The notes under the pieces: model-generated
Databases searched by the model: none
Told to the model about the DNA's origin: nothing
The model's input: the letters and a program-made list of their open reading frames with translations, nothing else
From: Galbula dea
Lineage: Eukaryota > Chordata > Aves > Piciformes > Galbulidae
Assembly (NCBI GenBank): GCA_013399015.1
Contig: VWZX01002400.1
Location: 1,083,819-1,147,818 of the forward strand
Reading direction: 5' to 3'
DNA length: 64,000 bases
Program-made: the position numbers and the translations under genes
Part shown: positions 1 to 12,429 of the stretch, one piece after another
Numbering within the stretch: the first letter of the stretch is position 1
How the letters are laid out: every line of letters starts with the position of its first letter

Positions 1-59
1 TCTTTGGGGTTTTATTCATTTTCCCTTTTTCTTTTCCTTTTTTTCCCTCTTTTTTCCCC

Positions 60-235
60 CTGCCTTGTGTCGTGCTCACCAATTTGAGATCACAAACCTG
101 ACATTTCGGTGCCTGCTTCACAGTGCCAGGCAGGCAAAGCTGCTGAGGACAATCGATTCTCCCCGCATCGGCTACCGGTGCCATCCAAAACATTTAATCA
201 ACGTGAGATCAACTCTTCCGGCAGCTCCCTGCTTG
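60..235. promoter_or_regulatory. candidate conserved noncoding element, 3' of PAX7
   Basis: This repeat-free block follows a T/C tract (1-60). It has unusual CpG retention (TTTCGGTGCC, CAATCGATTC, CGCATCGGCTACCGG) and an ATTTAATCAACGTGAGATCA motif, against CpG-poor surroundings. No coding signal was seen. Function is inferred only. Confidence 0.3.
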
Positions 236-1667
236 CTTCCCTCCTCCCCTCCCACCCTTCCCCACCCCCTCCCAGCCTCTGAAAAATACAGGACACTCCA
301 AACATGAGGGATGCCAGGAGAAGGGGAAGGAGCTGAGTGGGATCATGCCTGCTCCAGGAGGGTTGGAAAGGCAATAGGGTTGGTTTGGAGCAGGTGGGAT
401 CTCAGCAGGGCAACCAGTGCCCTGTGTCTGCTGGGAATGGGCTGTGGGACCTTCAGCATCTTGTCTGCAGCACGGTGAGGGTTACCCAGTGCAAGGAAAG
501 GGGATCCCAGCTTGATGCCTACCTAAAAGGGAATGGTGGAGTCTGGGGCTTGTAGGGAACAGGGTTAATTTGGGTTTGGGCTCCCAGAGAGATGAACTGG
601 GTCAGAACTTCCCTCAGCTTCAGAGAGTGCAGTCCGGTCCTTAGATGCCAAGCTGGGTGCCCAGGTGAGGTCTCTGCCAGCCTGCTGGGTACAGGGAATG
701 CATCTAGAACTGGCTCCATGCTCACAGAGGTATCCTCAAGCCCTTCCAGCAGGGAATATCTTCTCCTGCAGGGGTATGTGGGCAGGGTGGTGTTGCCATC
801 CCATCTAGTGGATGGGGATGTCGAGGCACAGCAGCAAGAGCCAATCTGAGAGACAACTAACCCCCACTGCAAACAACAAAGAGGCAATGAGGCTTCCCAG
901 TCCTCTGCTCCCTCCCTTGGCCTGTGGATGGTGGTGGAGGACTCTGGGAAGGGTGGAAAAGCCAAAAAAACTGCGTTTGAGATCACCACACATTGATGAC
1001 ATCTCCAATTCTCCCCCCTGCTCCTCTGCACCTGGACCAGCTCCCTGGGGTCCCATGGTGGAGCCAGTTGTGGGGGGCAGAGGTGGTGATGGTGGGGGAG
1101 GGAAAAGTGGGAACAAAACCCAGGCAACATGAATGCACAGGGGAAAAGCAGAGGCAGGGAGGGGGGGAGCGCCAAAGTGACGCCGGTCCCCCAAGAATGT
1201 GTCCTCCCCCCCGCCCCCTTCCTGCCTGGCCCTAATCCAGGGGTGGCAGCAGGATGGCTGGAGACAGCTGTGCCTGCCCCCTGCAGCCCTGACATCACCC
1301 AGCGGCTATGAACGCCCTCGCCTTGGCCAACCAGTCCTTCTCTAGGGGTTTGTAGGGGAAGGGAGGGCTGGTGGGTGGAGGGGCAGAGATGCCTGTGCTT
1401 GCCTTCACCCTCTGCTTGCAAACCAGCTGCAGGTAGGGTTTTGGTTCCTGAAGAGAAATGCTTTCAGAAGCATGGTTGCTCCTGCATGCAAACCTGGGAC
1501 AAAAGCAATGTGACACTTGGCTGCTGGCATCATCTCAGCACTGCCATCACCACAGATGGACAGAGAACAGGTCCCAGCCCATCGGTGTCCTGGAATCTCT
1601 AACTTCCTGAGGGGGGAAAGCAGAGGAGCAGGAGCTGATCCCTGTAGTGACCAGCAGTAGGACCCCA
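236..1667. other. GC-rich intergenic stretch, no gene recognised
   Basis: Pyrimidine-rich at 236-280 and moderately GC-rich after that. A 300-codon frame without ATG runs on the minus strand from 1421 to 519, but its product is Pro/Ser/His-rich low-complexity sequence with no domain, and overlapping long frames exist in other phases. I see no gene. Confidence 0.5.
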
Positions 1668-1903
1668 GGGAGTGGCATGAAGCTGTGCCAGGGGAGGTTC
1701 AGGTTGGATATTAGGAAAAGGTTCTTCACCCAGAGGGTGGTGAAGTATTGGAACAGGCTCCTCAGGGGTGCAGTCACAGCACCAAACCTGACAGAATTCA
1801 CCCTCAGACACATGGTGTGATTTTTGGGGTTGTCCTCTCTGTAGACAGGAGTTGGACTTCATGATCCTTGTGGGTTCCTTCCAACTCAGGAGATTCTATG
1901 ATA
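1668..1903 (+). mobile_element. CR1 LINE fragment, 3' end
   Basis: It starts near GGCATGAAGCTGTGCCAGGG, runs through AGGTTCAGGTTGGATATTAG and GGTTCTTCACCCAGAGGGTG, and ends GGTTCCTTCCAACTCAGGAG plus ATTCTATGATA. It is the 3' UTR of a CR1 subfamily that differs from most others in this window. Confidence 0.85.
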
Positions 1904-3149
1904 ATAGTTCCAATGTTCCCCCACAGAATACAGCTGTCAGCTTTGTTTTCTCAGCCCCAAGCCTCTGCTGCTGATGCCTCCAAGCAGGGAAGGAGAAGAG
2001 GTGGAAGGAGAGAAGGATGCAAGCAAGCCCCAGCTGGTTGCACCAACTGGAGACTCAGAAACATGCCTGCTCCTCTCACCTGTTTCTTTTGCAGCTCTTA
2101 CCTTTGTGGTTGCTCCCACTTCAGAGTTACACACCAATACTGTCCAGTAAAGAGTCCCAAGGTGGTCTGTCTACACCTAAAAAGGATGCTGGCATCAAGG
2201 GAGCTGTGCTAGCATCCTCTGCTCCACCTGGCACCTACTTCCCCTATTCTCAGTCACAGTTCCTGTGTGAGCACCTCAGCAGCTGGTTACCTTCAGCATT
2301 GTCCTGCACACTCAATGGGTTTGCTAAAAAGGGCTTGCTTTGGACTATACACCATGGTGTAGCTGCTCATGCAGGTACTAGGATAGTCCTGGGGTTAAAT
2401 GGGAAGGCAACTTTCCATAGCAAGCTGACCAGAACCCCATCCTTCCTGCAACATGTGGTCAAGAAGAGTTTTCTTCAGGATGTCCTGTTACCCAGGGCTG
2501 AATATCACAAAGCCTTTCCCTAAGCTGTTGTTAACAGCTTGAGACTGACCAGAAGTGACCCACCCAGGCATGATGTTGAAGCCTCAGAGAGGTGCTTCTT
2601 CCCCCTTTTCTATCCTCTCTCCCTGCCTGGGGAATGAGTGGGATAACTGCAACTGGTCCCAGCTTGCTTCTGGGCTTGCCAGGGGGGGATAGGATGTCAG
2701 CTGGCTGCTCCCTTGAAAACGTGATCCCCTCTGAGCTGCTCTGCCTGATGTTTCCACTGGAACCATCAATCAGGGCAGGAGACACGATCATATTTTACAG
2801 CCAGAGCTGCTTGTGAAACTCAAGCTCGCCAGGGCAGCGGCTGCTCTGCTGGCTTGGAAGAGGAAGGCGAAGCCTGGACACGTCTTTAACCCTTTGTGAG
2901 GGGTCCTTTGAGCTGGGCTTCTGCAGCAGCCTCAGCTATTCTGCTTGTGGGATTCCTTCTCTCCTCTGTCCTCAGCACCTGATGCTGCAGATGCAGTGGA
3001 GGGGGTGTGAGTGAGGCTGAAAACTCTCCCGAGGCTCCTGGGAAGATCAGCAGCACGAGCAAGTGACAGGCAGAGAAGGCAGGATGGACAGAGCTGCTCA
3101 CAGCTACACATTCCCCCAGACCACCTGAAACCAGATGACAGCATAAAGC
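1904..3149. other. unique intergenic sequence, nothing recognised
   Basis: It contains a 168-codon ATG frame (2017-2523, plus) with no recognisable domain, signal peptide or splice context, judged a chance frame. Confidence 0.45.
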
Positions 3150-3540
3150 ACAGAATCCTTAAGGCTGGAAGAAACCTCTAAGAACATCAAGTCCAACCAT
3201 CAACCTATCACCACCATCTCACTAAACCATGTCCCTAAGCACCACATACATATGCTTTTTAAACCTCTCCAGGGATGGTGACTCCACCACTGCCCTGGGC
3301 AGCCTGAGCCAGTGCTTGACAACTCTTGCCATCAAGAAATTTTTCCTGCTGTCCAATCTAATCCTCCCCTCCTGAAGTGCAACTTGAGGCCACTTCCTTT
3401 TGTCCTCTCAGTGGTAACCTGGGAGAAGAGACCAACCCCCACCTCTCTCCAACCTCCATTCAGGTAGTTGTAGAGAGAGGTAAGGTCTCCTCTGAGCCTC
3501 CTCTTCCTCAGATTCAAAAACCACTGGCAGGCTTGCATAT
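3150..3540 (-). mobile_element. CR1 LINE fragment, 3' end
   Basis: The reverse-complement CR1 tail begins CAGAATCCTTAAGGCTGGAA, then TCAAGTCCAACCATCAACCT, GGGATGGTGACTCCACCACT and CCCACCTCTCTCCAACCTCC. It is about 390 bp of the CR1 3' region and is 5'-truncated. Confidence 0.9.
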
Positions 3541-6500
3541 GTTCTCCTTGATTTCCACCCTACCCAGCCCTGGCTGCAAGGCCCAAGTTGTTGCTAATGC
3601 ATTTGCTGCCTCACAGCTAGAGCAGATATTGCACAAGTTGCTCCTTCCCTGCACAGGAACAGAAGCAAATCTCTGCCTTGGCAATGCTGCTCTTTGGGAC
3701 CTTGCTATCAGCAACGCTGCTGCTAGGAAACTCAAATGGAAGCACTGGCCAGACAGGCCAGCTCTGGCTGTAGAAAGTTTATCCCAGTATCCCAATCCCT
3801 TTGTTTCCCCTCTCCTGGGGGAGCTTGTTCCTGGCCATCCTCCCACTGTGCAATGCTGTTCTCTGGGAATTGCTCTGGTGGCTTCGGTTACGCTTGCCCT
3901 GGAACAAAGCCATTGTCCACCACGGGCGAGCATCCTCCCTGCTGGGAGGAGAGGAGCCTTGCTATTGAGACAAGGGGCATTCAGGGGGCTCTGAGGATAG
4001 TTTTTACAGCCCAGCCATGCCAGCCTGATGGATTGCTGTTTGGAAATGAGATTTCCAAAGCTGGAAGCGGCCCTAAGTGTTAGAGAAGCCACAGCTCCCA
4101 CAGGGAATGAATGGGTGCACGGGGAGGACGTGGCTGAGGTGGAGACAAGTCCTTGGGAAGGATCTGGGACAGCCACATCCAGGGATGCTAGGTGCCTGCT
4201 CTGCATGCTACAGGCTCTCTGCATCCTGGAGGCAGAGCAGCAGGGTAGTAATCACCTACATTGAATTTGAGATGGGGTGACTGGGGCAAGGAGGTGACCC
4301 AACCATGCCCCATGGACCAACCTCTCCTTCAGCACAAGGACCCTCAGACTGAGATGCTTGAGGGCACCAAGGTCTCTTGGCACAGCCCTGCCCAAAGGCA
4401 CCTGAGATTTGCCACCCCAGTCCCTGTGGCTGATGTATTCACACAGAGATCTTGCTGGCAAATGGTAGATTCTAAATGAATGAATCTGTTGAAGGAAGAA
4501 ATGGAACATGCACCAAGGAGATGAGCTGGAAGCAGTTTCCATGCTATCAAAAATAGGAACTGGCTGACTAAGCTGATTCCAGGACTCTGCAGTCTTCTGC
4601 CTAAATGTTCCAGGGACCTGCAAAGTCACAACTTTATGGCTTGGGGAGCTGAGCTGGAGGGAATCATCTAAAACCTCAACATCCACTGACCTACTTGTGA
4701 CTCAGAGCCAAGAACTGAAGGGTATGGTCTGTATCAACAATAAAATACTGTTGTCTGTGGCCAAGCTGCTGCTCCCTGCCCTGTTGGGTGTTGTCCTGCT
4801 CCCCACCTGGCATAGGGCTGAAGGAGTTTAATACCAAGTAGATAAATGGTTCTGGGAGCAGGATTTCTTGTTCCCTGTTGCAGGGCAGAGACTAACTAAC
4901 CATGGAAGAAGAAAAAAGGAAGAAGGAGCTGAAGTCATTGTCTTTTCCTTCTGCTTTAGGGACTAAAATGGGAACTGCTTGGCTTTTTTTGGTTGGTTTA
5001 TTTTTTCCCTTTATAGCTGGTGTGTTTGGAGCCCCTCAGAAGATGGAGGTGTCCACTGAGCCCCTGAATCCAAGCAACAGAGCTTGGGATCTACTCCCTA
5101 AGCCTATTTCTGGACCAAAAGTCCCTTCTGGCTCTCAGCACCCTCAGCCCAAAGAATATGGTAGCAAGGCTGATTTACTGCTGCCCAGGCTGAGGGGAAG
5201 GTGATAATTCCTCTGTAACACCTGCATTTATGGTCTGCTTGGCCAGGCTACCTCCCCCACTTGTCAGCTCCTTTTAACCGCAGCTGATAACTTGTCAGAG
5301 GGTCCTGACAGTGTTTTTTTCCCCAAGCTGGGCAATGTGGTGAGCAGCTGCTGGCAGGGAAGGTCTCATCTTTCTGCTTCAGCCAGGGAGAACCTGCCCC
5401 TAACCTCTCCACCTCCCGTTTTCATTACGAACGCTAAGACTTTGGCACCACTTCAGACCCTCCCTCCTGGCCCAGGCTCTGGGGGAAGGCAGCTGTGATG
5501 CCTTCTCACAGCCTGGGAAAATAGCTCAGGGCTCTGCTTTTCCCTGAGAGCCCTGAAATTCAAGTGGCCAGGGCTCTTGCTGCCCCCCCTGCCCTCCTCC
5601 CTCTCCTTTCCCCTCCCCTTTTCTCACCCTTGTTTAAAATTCCCTCATTAGGGGCAGGATCAGGCCACCCAGCCTACACCCTACCAGCACCCACAGTGCC
5701 CTATACATCCCACACCTATTCTCCCTAGAAACATTAACCCATTCCTTCCCCACCCTATGAATTTAGGGACAAATTCCAACCTTTCCAAGATATTCCTTCA
5801 ACTTACACTCTCCTTTTCCTGTTCACTGCATCCATACCTGCATGGAGAGGCTGAAGACATTACTGCTGCTGGGCATGTGTCCCTTAGTCCTCTTCAAGTC
5901 TGCGGCTCCTAGGCAAGAGACCCCACACTGCTATGAGCTTCCAAGACCTCCCAATTCATAAATAAGTCCATCAATTCATCTCAGTCTTAAGTAGTATCAT
6001 GGTGTTCCTCCATGACAGATGGAAATGTTATTTATCCTTGTTTTATAGGTGAGGAATCAAGGTGCAAAAGGATGTCAGAGGTTCCCAGTACAACAGAGTA
6101 GGAACAATGGATACAAATCCAGTTCCTACAGCTACCCAGGACTGCTGCTCCAGTAAAGCTTATCCCTGTTTTACCATGGAAGAACTTCTCCAATGCATCC
6201 CAGACAGGGATTTCTGTGGTTCAGGCAGCAAACCATAGTGCCAAGCCACCTATTCCCCAGCAGGGTCTCTGCAGCAGGCACAGGGAGCAGGTGTGTTTTT
6301 CTCAGAGGTGTCCTCAGTGGTGGAGATGACTCTGTCTCTCACAGCCAGTACTTCTCCTTGCAGTCAAGGGAGATAAGTTGGCTTAGAAAAGGGAAATTGC
6401 TGGTTTGGGGAGGTGGAACCAAAGAGTTGCACTTGTGACTTGCAGAATCAGAGCTAAGGTTGCTGTTCCTTTTGCAGATTTTTGGTCTCCCACATGAGGC

Positions 6501-7304
6501 AGGGCTGTAGCCAGCACCAAGTCAACCACTGCCCTCCCCACCTGAATCTTGGTTGCTCCCCTTTAAGAGCACCCAGATATCCCTTTTGGATTGACCTCCC
6601 TGATAAGGAGTCATAGGAACCAGAGGGCTTAGCTCCCATGAAGACTCCATGAACTTTGGGCAAGCTTGCTCCAAATCACAACATCCTGAGTAGCCATATT
6701 CCTCTCTTTTAAACCAGTTTCATCTCAGGATGACTCCAATAGCTGTTGCACATTAACCTCCTGGAAGCCAAAAGTCAAACCATCAAGCAGCCCTACCCCT
6801 GGGTGTTGGGGTGCAGTTTGGTGGCTCCATCCATTGGTGTTTTTCCCCAGCACTGTGCACCTGGAGCACAGAGGATGGAGTAGAAGGTGGATGGGGGGGA
6901 GGGAAAAACAAACCAAATGACAAACAAAGCAGAACAGCACATCTGACACCCTGGGAATTAATCAGAGAGCAGGGCCAGCACGCTGGGCAAACAAGACCTG
7001 GGATTGCATGGCTAGCCTTGATTAAATTAGAAAGCTCTCCAACTAATAGGGATGCCCCTCAGTAAACAAGGGGACTGGGGCTAATGAAGTGGATAAGAAG
7101 CAACTTGACAAGTGATGGGGCTGGAGAGGGAGAGGCAGGGAGGAGGTGAGGCAAGAGGCAGGGATTGAGAAAGGAGAAAAAGGCAGAGGGAGGCATAGGA
7201 AGAAATGGGGAGAAGAGAGGGATGGAGGGGGGGAAACAAAAGAGGGAAAGGTGTTTGCCTTCCAAAATGTTTTCCTAAAAAGCCAGGACACAAAGATGGA
7301 GTCA
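3541..7304. other. intergenic stretch, mostly unique
   Basis: No gene recognised. It contains a small ATG frame with a signal-peptide-like start (4969-5204), a pyrimidine tract at 5580-5640, and a purine-rich (GGGA/GAAA) tract at 7120-7250. The block around 5270-5300 (TTTTAACCGCAGCTGATAAC) is unique sequence with an E-box CAGCTG. Confidence 0.45.
4969..5204 (+). other. small ATG ORF with signal-peptide-like N terminus (doubtful)
   Basis: From ATG at 4969 (context AAAATGG, strong Kozak) the frame encodes 78 residues, starting MGTAWLFLVGLFFPFIAGVF followed by GAPQK. This resembles a signal peptide with cleavage after Gly. The rest is Pro/Ser-rich with no cysteines and no known family. The hydrophobic core comes partly from T-rich sequence (TTTTTTT, TTTATTTTTTCC), which can produce such a frame by chance. 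I do not recognise it, and there is no splice or promoter evidence. Confidence 0.12.
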
Positions 7305-7435
7305 GCATCCCTGGAGGGGTTTCAGAAACATCTAGCTGTGTGTACTCAGGGACAAGGTTGAGTGGCATGGTGGTGATAGGTTGACAGTTGGACTCGATGA
7401 TCTTAAAAGGTCTCTTCCAACCTTAATGATTCTGC
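7305..7435 (+). mobile_element. CR1 LINE fragment, extreme 3' end
   Basis: It contains GGACTCGATGATCTTAAAAG, then GTCTCTTCCAACCTTAATGA and TTCTG, the last ~130 bp of CR1. A short CATCTAGCTGTGTGTACTCA stretch is a diverged 5' part. Confidence 0.8.
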
Positions 7436-8275
7436 AAAGAGTCTCTTTGCTGCTAAAAGCCTCCAAACCTGTGGGACTCTGCCAGCTCTGGGCTGCCTGC
7501 ACTTTCAGAGGGGTCAAAACTGGCACCAACAGGTTGCACTTGGCTGAGATGTCGATGGAAATTGAGAGCTGCAGTTTTGCAAGCACATGGGGCTTCTGCT
7601 TACTGCCAGCCTCCCTCCCTACACACACCACATCTCTGGGCTCCTGCCACCCTGTCCCTTATAGACAGACCCTCCTCACTCTCTCTTTAAACCACATATC
7701 TCATTTAATTAGGATGAAAATTAAGGAACCAGCTGTGGGGTGAACCCAAAATGAGTTGACTGAAGGCACTGATGCATCAGTGTTAAGGGATACAAGAACA
7801 GACCCCACCAAGCTCCTTCCCCTTCCATTTGGGGAGCATTTACCCTCCACCCTCAGACATAAAGACTAATATAAACATTGCTGAGACCTTCATCCCTCCC
7901 CACAGTCCAGGCCAAAGCTCAGCTGAAGAAACATCACCCAGCTACAACAAAACCTTGTCAAAAGCCCTCAACTACCTACCCCAGTAGAGCTGGGAGTGAG
8001 GAAAGGAGTGGCCAAGCTGGGGAAAGAAGAGGCAAAGAGACTGGGAATTAGCTTGGGGTAAGTGTTTCTCCACACTGGGTGCATGGCAGAGGTCCTCTGA
8101 AGGGAGCAGGAGTTTCCTGTAGGTGATGTGGCTCTAGGAGGGATGGTGTGATGACAAAGCACAGCAGAGCTCACTGGCTGACAAACACACATCACCAGCC
8201 ACAGATGTCAACCAGGCATCCCAGGAGCTGGTTTCTTTGCCCAGGGGCTGGGAAAGGGATTTGGGGGGAAGAGAA
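7436..8275. other. unique intergenic sequence, nothing recognised
   Basis: No repeat, coding or obvious regulatory pattern apart from C/T-rich patches. Confidence 0.4.
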
Positions 8276-8465
8276 GATCATAGAACAGTTTAGGTTGGAA
8301 GGGACCTTTCAAGGTCACCTAGTCCAACCTCCCTGCAGTCAGCAGGGACATCTGCAACTAGAGCAGGTTGCTCAGAGGCCCAGACAACCTGACCTGGAAT
8401 GGTTCAGGGATGGGACATCTCCCACCTCTCTGGGCAACCTGGGCCAAGAGAAAGCAGTTTCTTTC
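8276..8465 (-). mobile_element. CR1 LINE fragment, 3' end
   Basis: It begins GATCATAGAACAGTTTAGGT and TGGAAGGGACCTTTCAAGGT, then CATCTGCAACTAGAGCAGGT and CATCTCCCACCTCTCTGGGC. This is the CR1 subfamily seen again at 9295, 11425 and 47647, distinct from the ATCATCAAGTCC subfamily. Confidence 0.88.
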
Positions 8466-8784
8466 CTAACACCTTGTCTAGAAGCAGAAGAGCTGGTGCA
8501 GAGAGGTAACATCCACCAAGGGCTGTGCAACCCTGCTGAGAACTGCATCCACAGTTATCCCCCTGGCTCCTACCTCCTCTTGCTCATGCATCCTCCACCT
8601 TTTCCTGCTGGCTAGTGTAGAAGAGTTAACTTTTTCTTTTTTCCTCTCCATTCTTTTTTCTTCTTTCTTCCTTTGGTGCATGACAAAGCAGGAGGCAGAG
8701 CAAGCTGCTTCCCACCCCTCCCCACCTCCGCTCCAGCAGCCAATTTCCAATTTTCAGCTCCTATCAAGGTCGTGACAAAAAGCA

Positions 8785-9010
8785 CAGAGGCCCTGGTAGG
8801 ACATAATGGCAGAAGAATTGTAAATGTTGCTTTGAGTGAATGCAGAATGAGGAAGGGCCAAGGAGGGGAAATTTTCCATTCAGCACTGGCCTCTGAGAAG
8901 CAAATACATTTTCTCCTCCAGTGTGTCGCATTAGATTTCCAGAGGTGCTCGGCACCAGGTACATGTCATTAGTAACAGTTTGCGTGGTAATGAATCCTTT
9001 TATTTCTCTT
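8785..9010. promoter_or_regulatory. candidate conserved noncoding element, 3' of PAX7
   Basis: A repeat-free AT-rich block with ATTAGTAACAGTTTGCGTGG, GTAATGAATCC, TGTCGCATTAGATTT and isolated CpGs. The density of TAAT/ATTA cores resembles developmental enhancers. Conservation could not be tested here. Confidence 0.35.
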
Positions 9011-9294
9011 CCACACAGCTCATGAATACCTAAAGAGCCTGGGCTTTAGTCACATCTGCTTCAGCTGCAGGAGCCTCACATAACTTCATTTTACATCCTC
9101 TTCAGGAGGGGAGCAAACCCAGCTGGGGCCAGCCTTCAAGGTATAGGGAGGGAGGGTAAAACAAAACCCCACACCAAACCCAAGTGAAAACTAGGTTTGG
9201 AGGTGGGGATGGCTTTGGATCTTGCTCTGTTCCCTGGTGGTCTTCCTAGAGACAAGGCATCCTTTGTTTGAACAGGGAGGAAGGGATGAACTCG

Positions 9295-9485
9295 AGTTCA
9301 ATGCCATGAGGGTGGTGAGAGCCTGGCCCAGGTTGCCCAGAGAGGTGGGAGATGTCCCAGCCCTGGAACCATCCCAGGTCTGGTTGTCTGGGGCTCTGAG
9401 CAACCTGCTCTAGTGGCAGATGTCCCTGCTGACTGCAGGATGGGTTGCATTAGATGACCTTCAAATGCCCCTTCCTACCCAATTC
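9295..9485 (+). mobile_element. CR1 LINE fragment, 3' end
   Basis: It carries GAGGGTGGTGAGAGCCTGGC, TTGCCCAGAGAGGTGGGAGA and CTCTGAGCAACCTGCTCTAG, and ends GATGACCTTCAAATGCCCCT without a clear ATTCTATG tail. Same subfamily as 8276-8465, in the opposite orientation. Confidence 0.85.
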
Positions 9486-11424
9486 TTTCCATGCTTCTAG
9501 AAGTTTGGCCAAAACTCTGCCTGTTTGGGTCAACACTGGGTGCCTCTTTCTGCACCATGCAATGGGTGGGACTAGCCTGTGTGCCTCATGCTTTTGGTTA
9601 GAGAAGGTTCTCCTCCCTGGGAGGGTGAAGCCAGTGCTTGTGGCTGTAGGTAGTTGGGTCTTGCCTGAAGTTGAACCCTTGCAGCCAGGAATTGTGTTTG
9701 TCTTAACACCCTTGTCCTGCAGGCAAGGAACTGCTGCCAGCACTCTGCCTGCATAATCACTGTGCTTCCCCTTCTGAAGGTTTATCTTTCTTAATTACAA
9801 TTAATTACTTTGCAATTGTAATAATAAGAATACTAAAGCTCTCATGCTTTTGGCTCTCTGTAACCACCCTTTGGGGCCACAGCTGCAAAGCCCTGCTGCA
9901 GGAGCTGTAAAGCAGTGACACCAGGAGGTGGCTGCAAGAGAAGAAGGATTCCCTAGCAGAGCAAAGGCACCTGTTGAGTGTAGCTGGAGAACAAATTAAG
10001 CCCAAGCCTCCTCAAGCACTCAGCAAACCCAGCCAAGGCCAGACCTTCACAATGCCTCACTCACAGGGAGACTTGTTGACCTCCTTCCTGCCATGCTTAG
10101 GTGACAACTGGAGCTCCAGAGCATTCCATCAAAGCTATTTCCCTAACAAGGTACCAGATGTGGTGGGAGTAGAGACCTAGCTAGAAATAAGTATCTTCCT
10201 TATCATCTTGACTTCCAGATGTCCAGTGACCCTGCAACAGGAGTGAGCTGAAGCCATTGGCGAACTTCAACTGCTCATTTAAGTTGGAGGTTTGAGAAGA
10301 ACATGGCTCTGGACAGCATGAGATGATTCCCAGGCTAGGCATGGTCCTGCAGAACAAACCACTAGTAACCAAAGGCTTCTCTTGGGTAATGAACTGGAAC
10401 TGATTGTTTCCTGGTGTCATCAGACCTCATGGGCTCAGCAGGGCTAGGCTAGACCTCTTCCAGAAGGGGCTGGCACTGTCACAAGGATCTCCCCATTCCC
10501 CACAGAGCTTCTGCAAGGAGAGACAAGAGTTTTGGAAAGAGAGGGGAATGGAAATCACAAAGGAAAGTTCTCCTGTGATGATTACCTGCTGCAGAGGTGG
10601 TCAGTGTGAAACCTTCTTGCACCAGCACTTGGCTTCTTAGACACTGGTGGGACTGCCCAGGGGAGGACCAAGGAAGCAGGACAAACTCCATGCATGAAGG
10701 TTCTCAAAAAGTTTCTTTACACACAACCATGCACAAAAAGCCACAAACATTTTAACTAAAAGAGCTAGTTGCACCCACCACGAGGCCAGTGTTCAACATC
10801 ATGCCACCTCCCCCCAAGTCTCCATGCAAGCTCAGCCTAGTTTTACATCCAGGCCACACAACAAAGCAGAGAAGACACCTCTCAGCCTCACCATCCTCCC
10901 AGCTCATGGTCTCAATACCCACACAATAGTTTTATTCCTCCTGGAGTAAACAGAGGGGCAGAATCCTTGAGCTTAATGATAGTGACCTTCACCTGCACAA
11001 CACAAAAGTTCCCACCAACAGGTTCTGAAGGACTCTGCTTCCCTTCTCAGCCACAGAACATACCCAAATGTATTACACATTTACCATCTGAAGATGTTTG
11101 GCTGCATTCTAACTAACAACCAGTGAAACAGCCCTTTGGCTCATTTTAGAGAGGGATTACAAAAGGCCCAACCTGAGCCAGATCTACTAAAGCACCAAAC
11201 ATCCCTGATTTCCAGGTGCAGTTCATTCACCTAATCACTTTAATTGGAGGGTTAATTAAGGGTGTGGGACCCCTTGAGACCAGTTCCAATCTGTCACCTA
11301 TCCCACATCATCAGTGGGTGTCTAGGTGGGGTAGCACAAGCCCCCAATAGTCACCTTACCAGAAATCAGGATGGGTTGGTGAAGCCTCAGTAGAGGCAGC
11401 CTGTGTTCTTAGCAGGGTTTGTTG
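9486..11424. other. unique intergenic sequence with an AT-rich island
   Basis: No gene recognised. At 9789-9835 a TAAT-dense island includes TTAATTACAATTAATTAC. At 11215-11270 there is ATCACTTTAATTGGAGGGTT. Both have homeodomain-type cores, and their function is unknown. Confidence 0.35.
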
Positions 11425-11690
11425 GGACAGGGCAAGGGGTGATGGGTTTAAGTTAAAAGAGGAGATTTAGACTAGATAAAATGGAAATGTTTCACACTGA
11501 GGGTGGTGAGACCCTGGCCCAGGTTACCCAGAGAGGTGGGAGATATCCCATCCCTGGAACCATCCCAGGTCAGGTTGTTTGGGCTCTGAGCAACCTGCTC
11601 TAGTTGCAGATGTCCCTGCTGACTGCAGAGAGATTGGTCTAAATGACCTTGAAAGGTCCCTTCCCACCCAAGCCATTCTGTCATTCTAAT
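11425..11690 (+). mobile_element. CR1 LINE fragment, 3' end
   Basis: It runs from TGTTGGGACAGGGCAAGGGG through GAGGGTGGTGAGACCCTGGC and AACCTGCTCTAGTTGCAGAT to AGCCATTCTGTCATTCT. It lies tail-to-tail with the next element. Confidence 0.9.
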
Positions 11691-11810
11691 TTTAGCTACT
11701 CAAGTATGAAATTTTACCCCAAAATAATTGTCCTAAGGTTTCAGTGCCAGGTGCCCAGCTCCTGTTCTGGTTCCCTCCAGTGTGTTTTCTTGAAGAGAGA
11801 GAGGAAAAGA

Positions 11811-12066
11811 AATCACAGGATCATTAAGGCTGGAAGAGGCCTCTATGATAATCAAGTCCAACCATCAACCTATCACCACCATGCCACTCAACCATGTCCC
11901 TCAGCACCACATCTAGAAGTTTTTTGAACCCCTCCAGGGATGGTGACTCCACCACTGTCCTGGGCAGCCTGGGCCAATGCCTAACAACTTTTGCAGTGAA
12001 GAAATTTTTCCTGATGTCCAACCTGAACCTCTCCTGGTGCCACTTGAGGCCATTTCCTCTTGACAT
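11811..12066 (-). mobile_element. CR1 LINE fragment, 3' end
   Basis: It begins ATCACAGGATCATTAAGGCT, then TCAAGTCCAACCATCAACCT, GACTCCACCACTGTCCTGGG and GAGGCCATTTCCTCTTGACA. It is a different subfamily from its tail-to-tail neighbour. Confidence 0.9.
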
Positions 12067-12429
12067 AAGAAATACTCAACGTGAGTAAACCTGGTTGAAG
12101 GAAACCCACGGAGTAACTGAGCCACCCTCAACCACCTTCCTCTCCCCACCAAAGCCCACCTCCTCCTGCAAACTTCCCTGGCCTGAGATCCCTTTTTTCT
12201 CCCTCCCCTTCCATGGGTGAGCTCCTGGGTCACCCTTTTCTCCCTTTTGCCATCTCCAGCTCTTTGGGGAAAAAAAAAAGAGAACACAATGGAAAAAAGA
12301 ATTAAAAGAGAAAAGAGAGGAGGAATAATAATCATAAATAATAAAAACCCCAAACAGCAGCAAACCCCATCATTTTGAGGGAGAAAAGGGAGGGGGGAGC
12401 AGGAGATCTGCAGAGCTAGTAGATGATAA

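Noticed and set aside
519..1421. 300-codon frame on the minus strand
   Set aside because: No ATG at its start, low-complexity Pro/Ser/His-rich product, competing long frames on both strands, no splice sites or domain.
2017..2523. 168-codon ATG frame, plus strand
   Set aside because: No domain, no codon bias evident, no neighbouring exon signals; likely chance.
3514..4224. 236-codon frame, minus strand, and a 205-codon frame on the plus strand over the same DNA
   Set aside because: The plus frame starts inside a CR1 tail; neither gives a recognisable protein.
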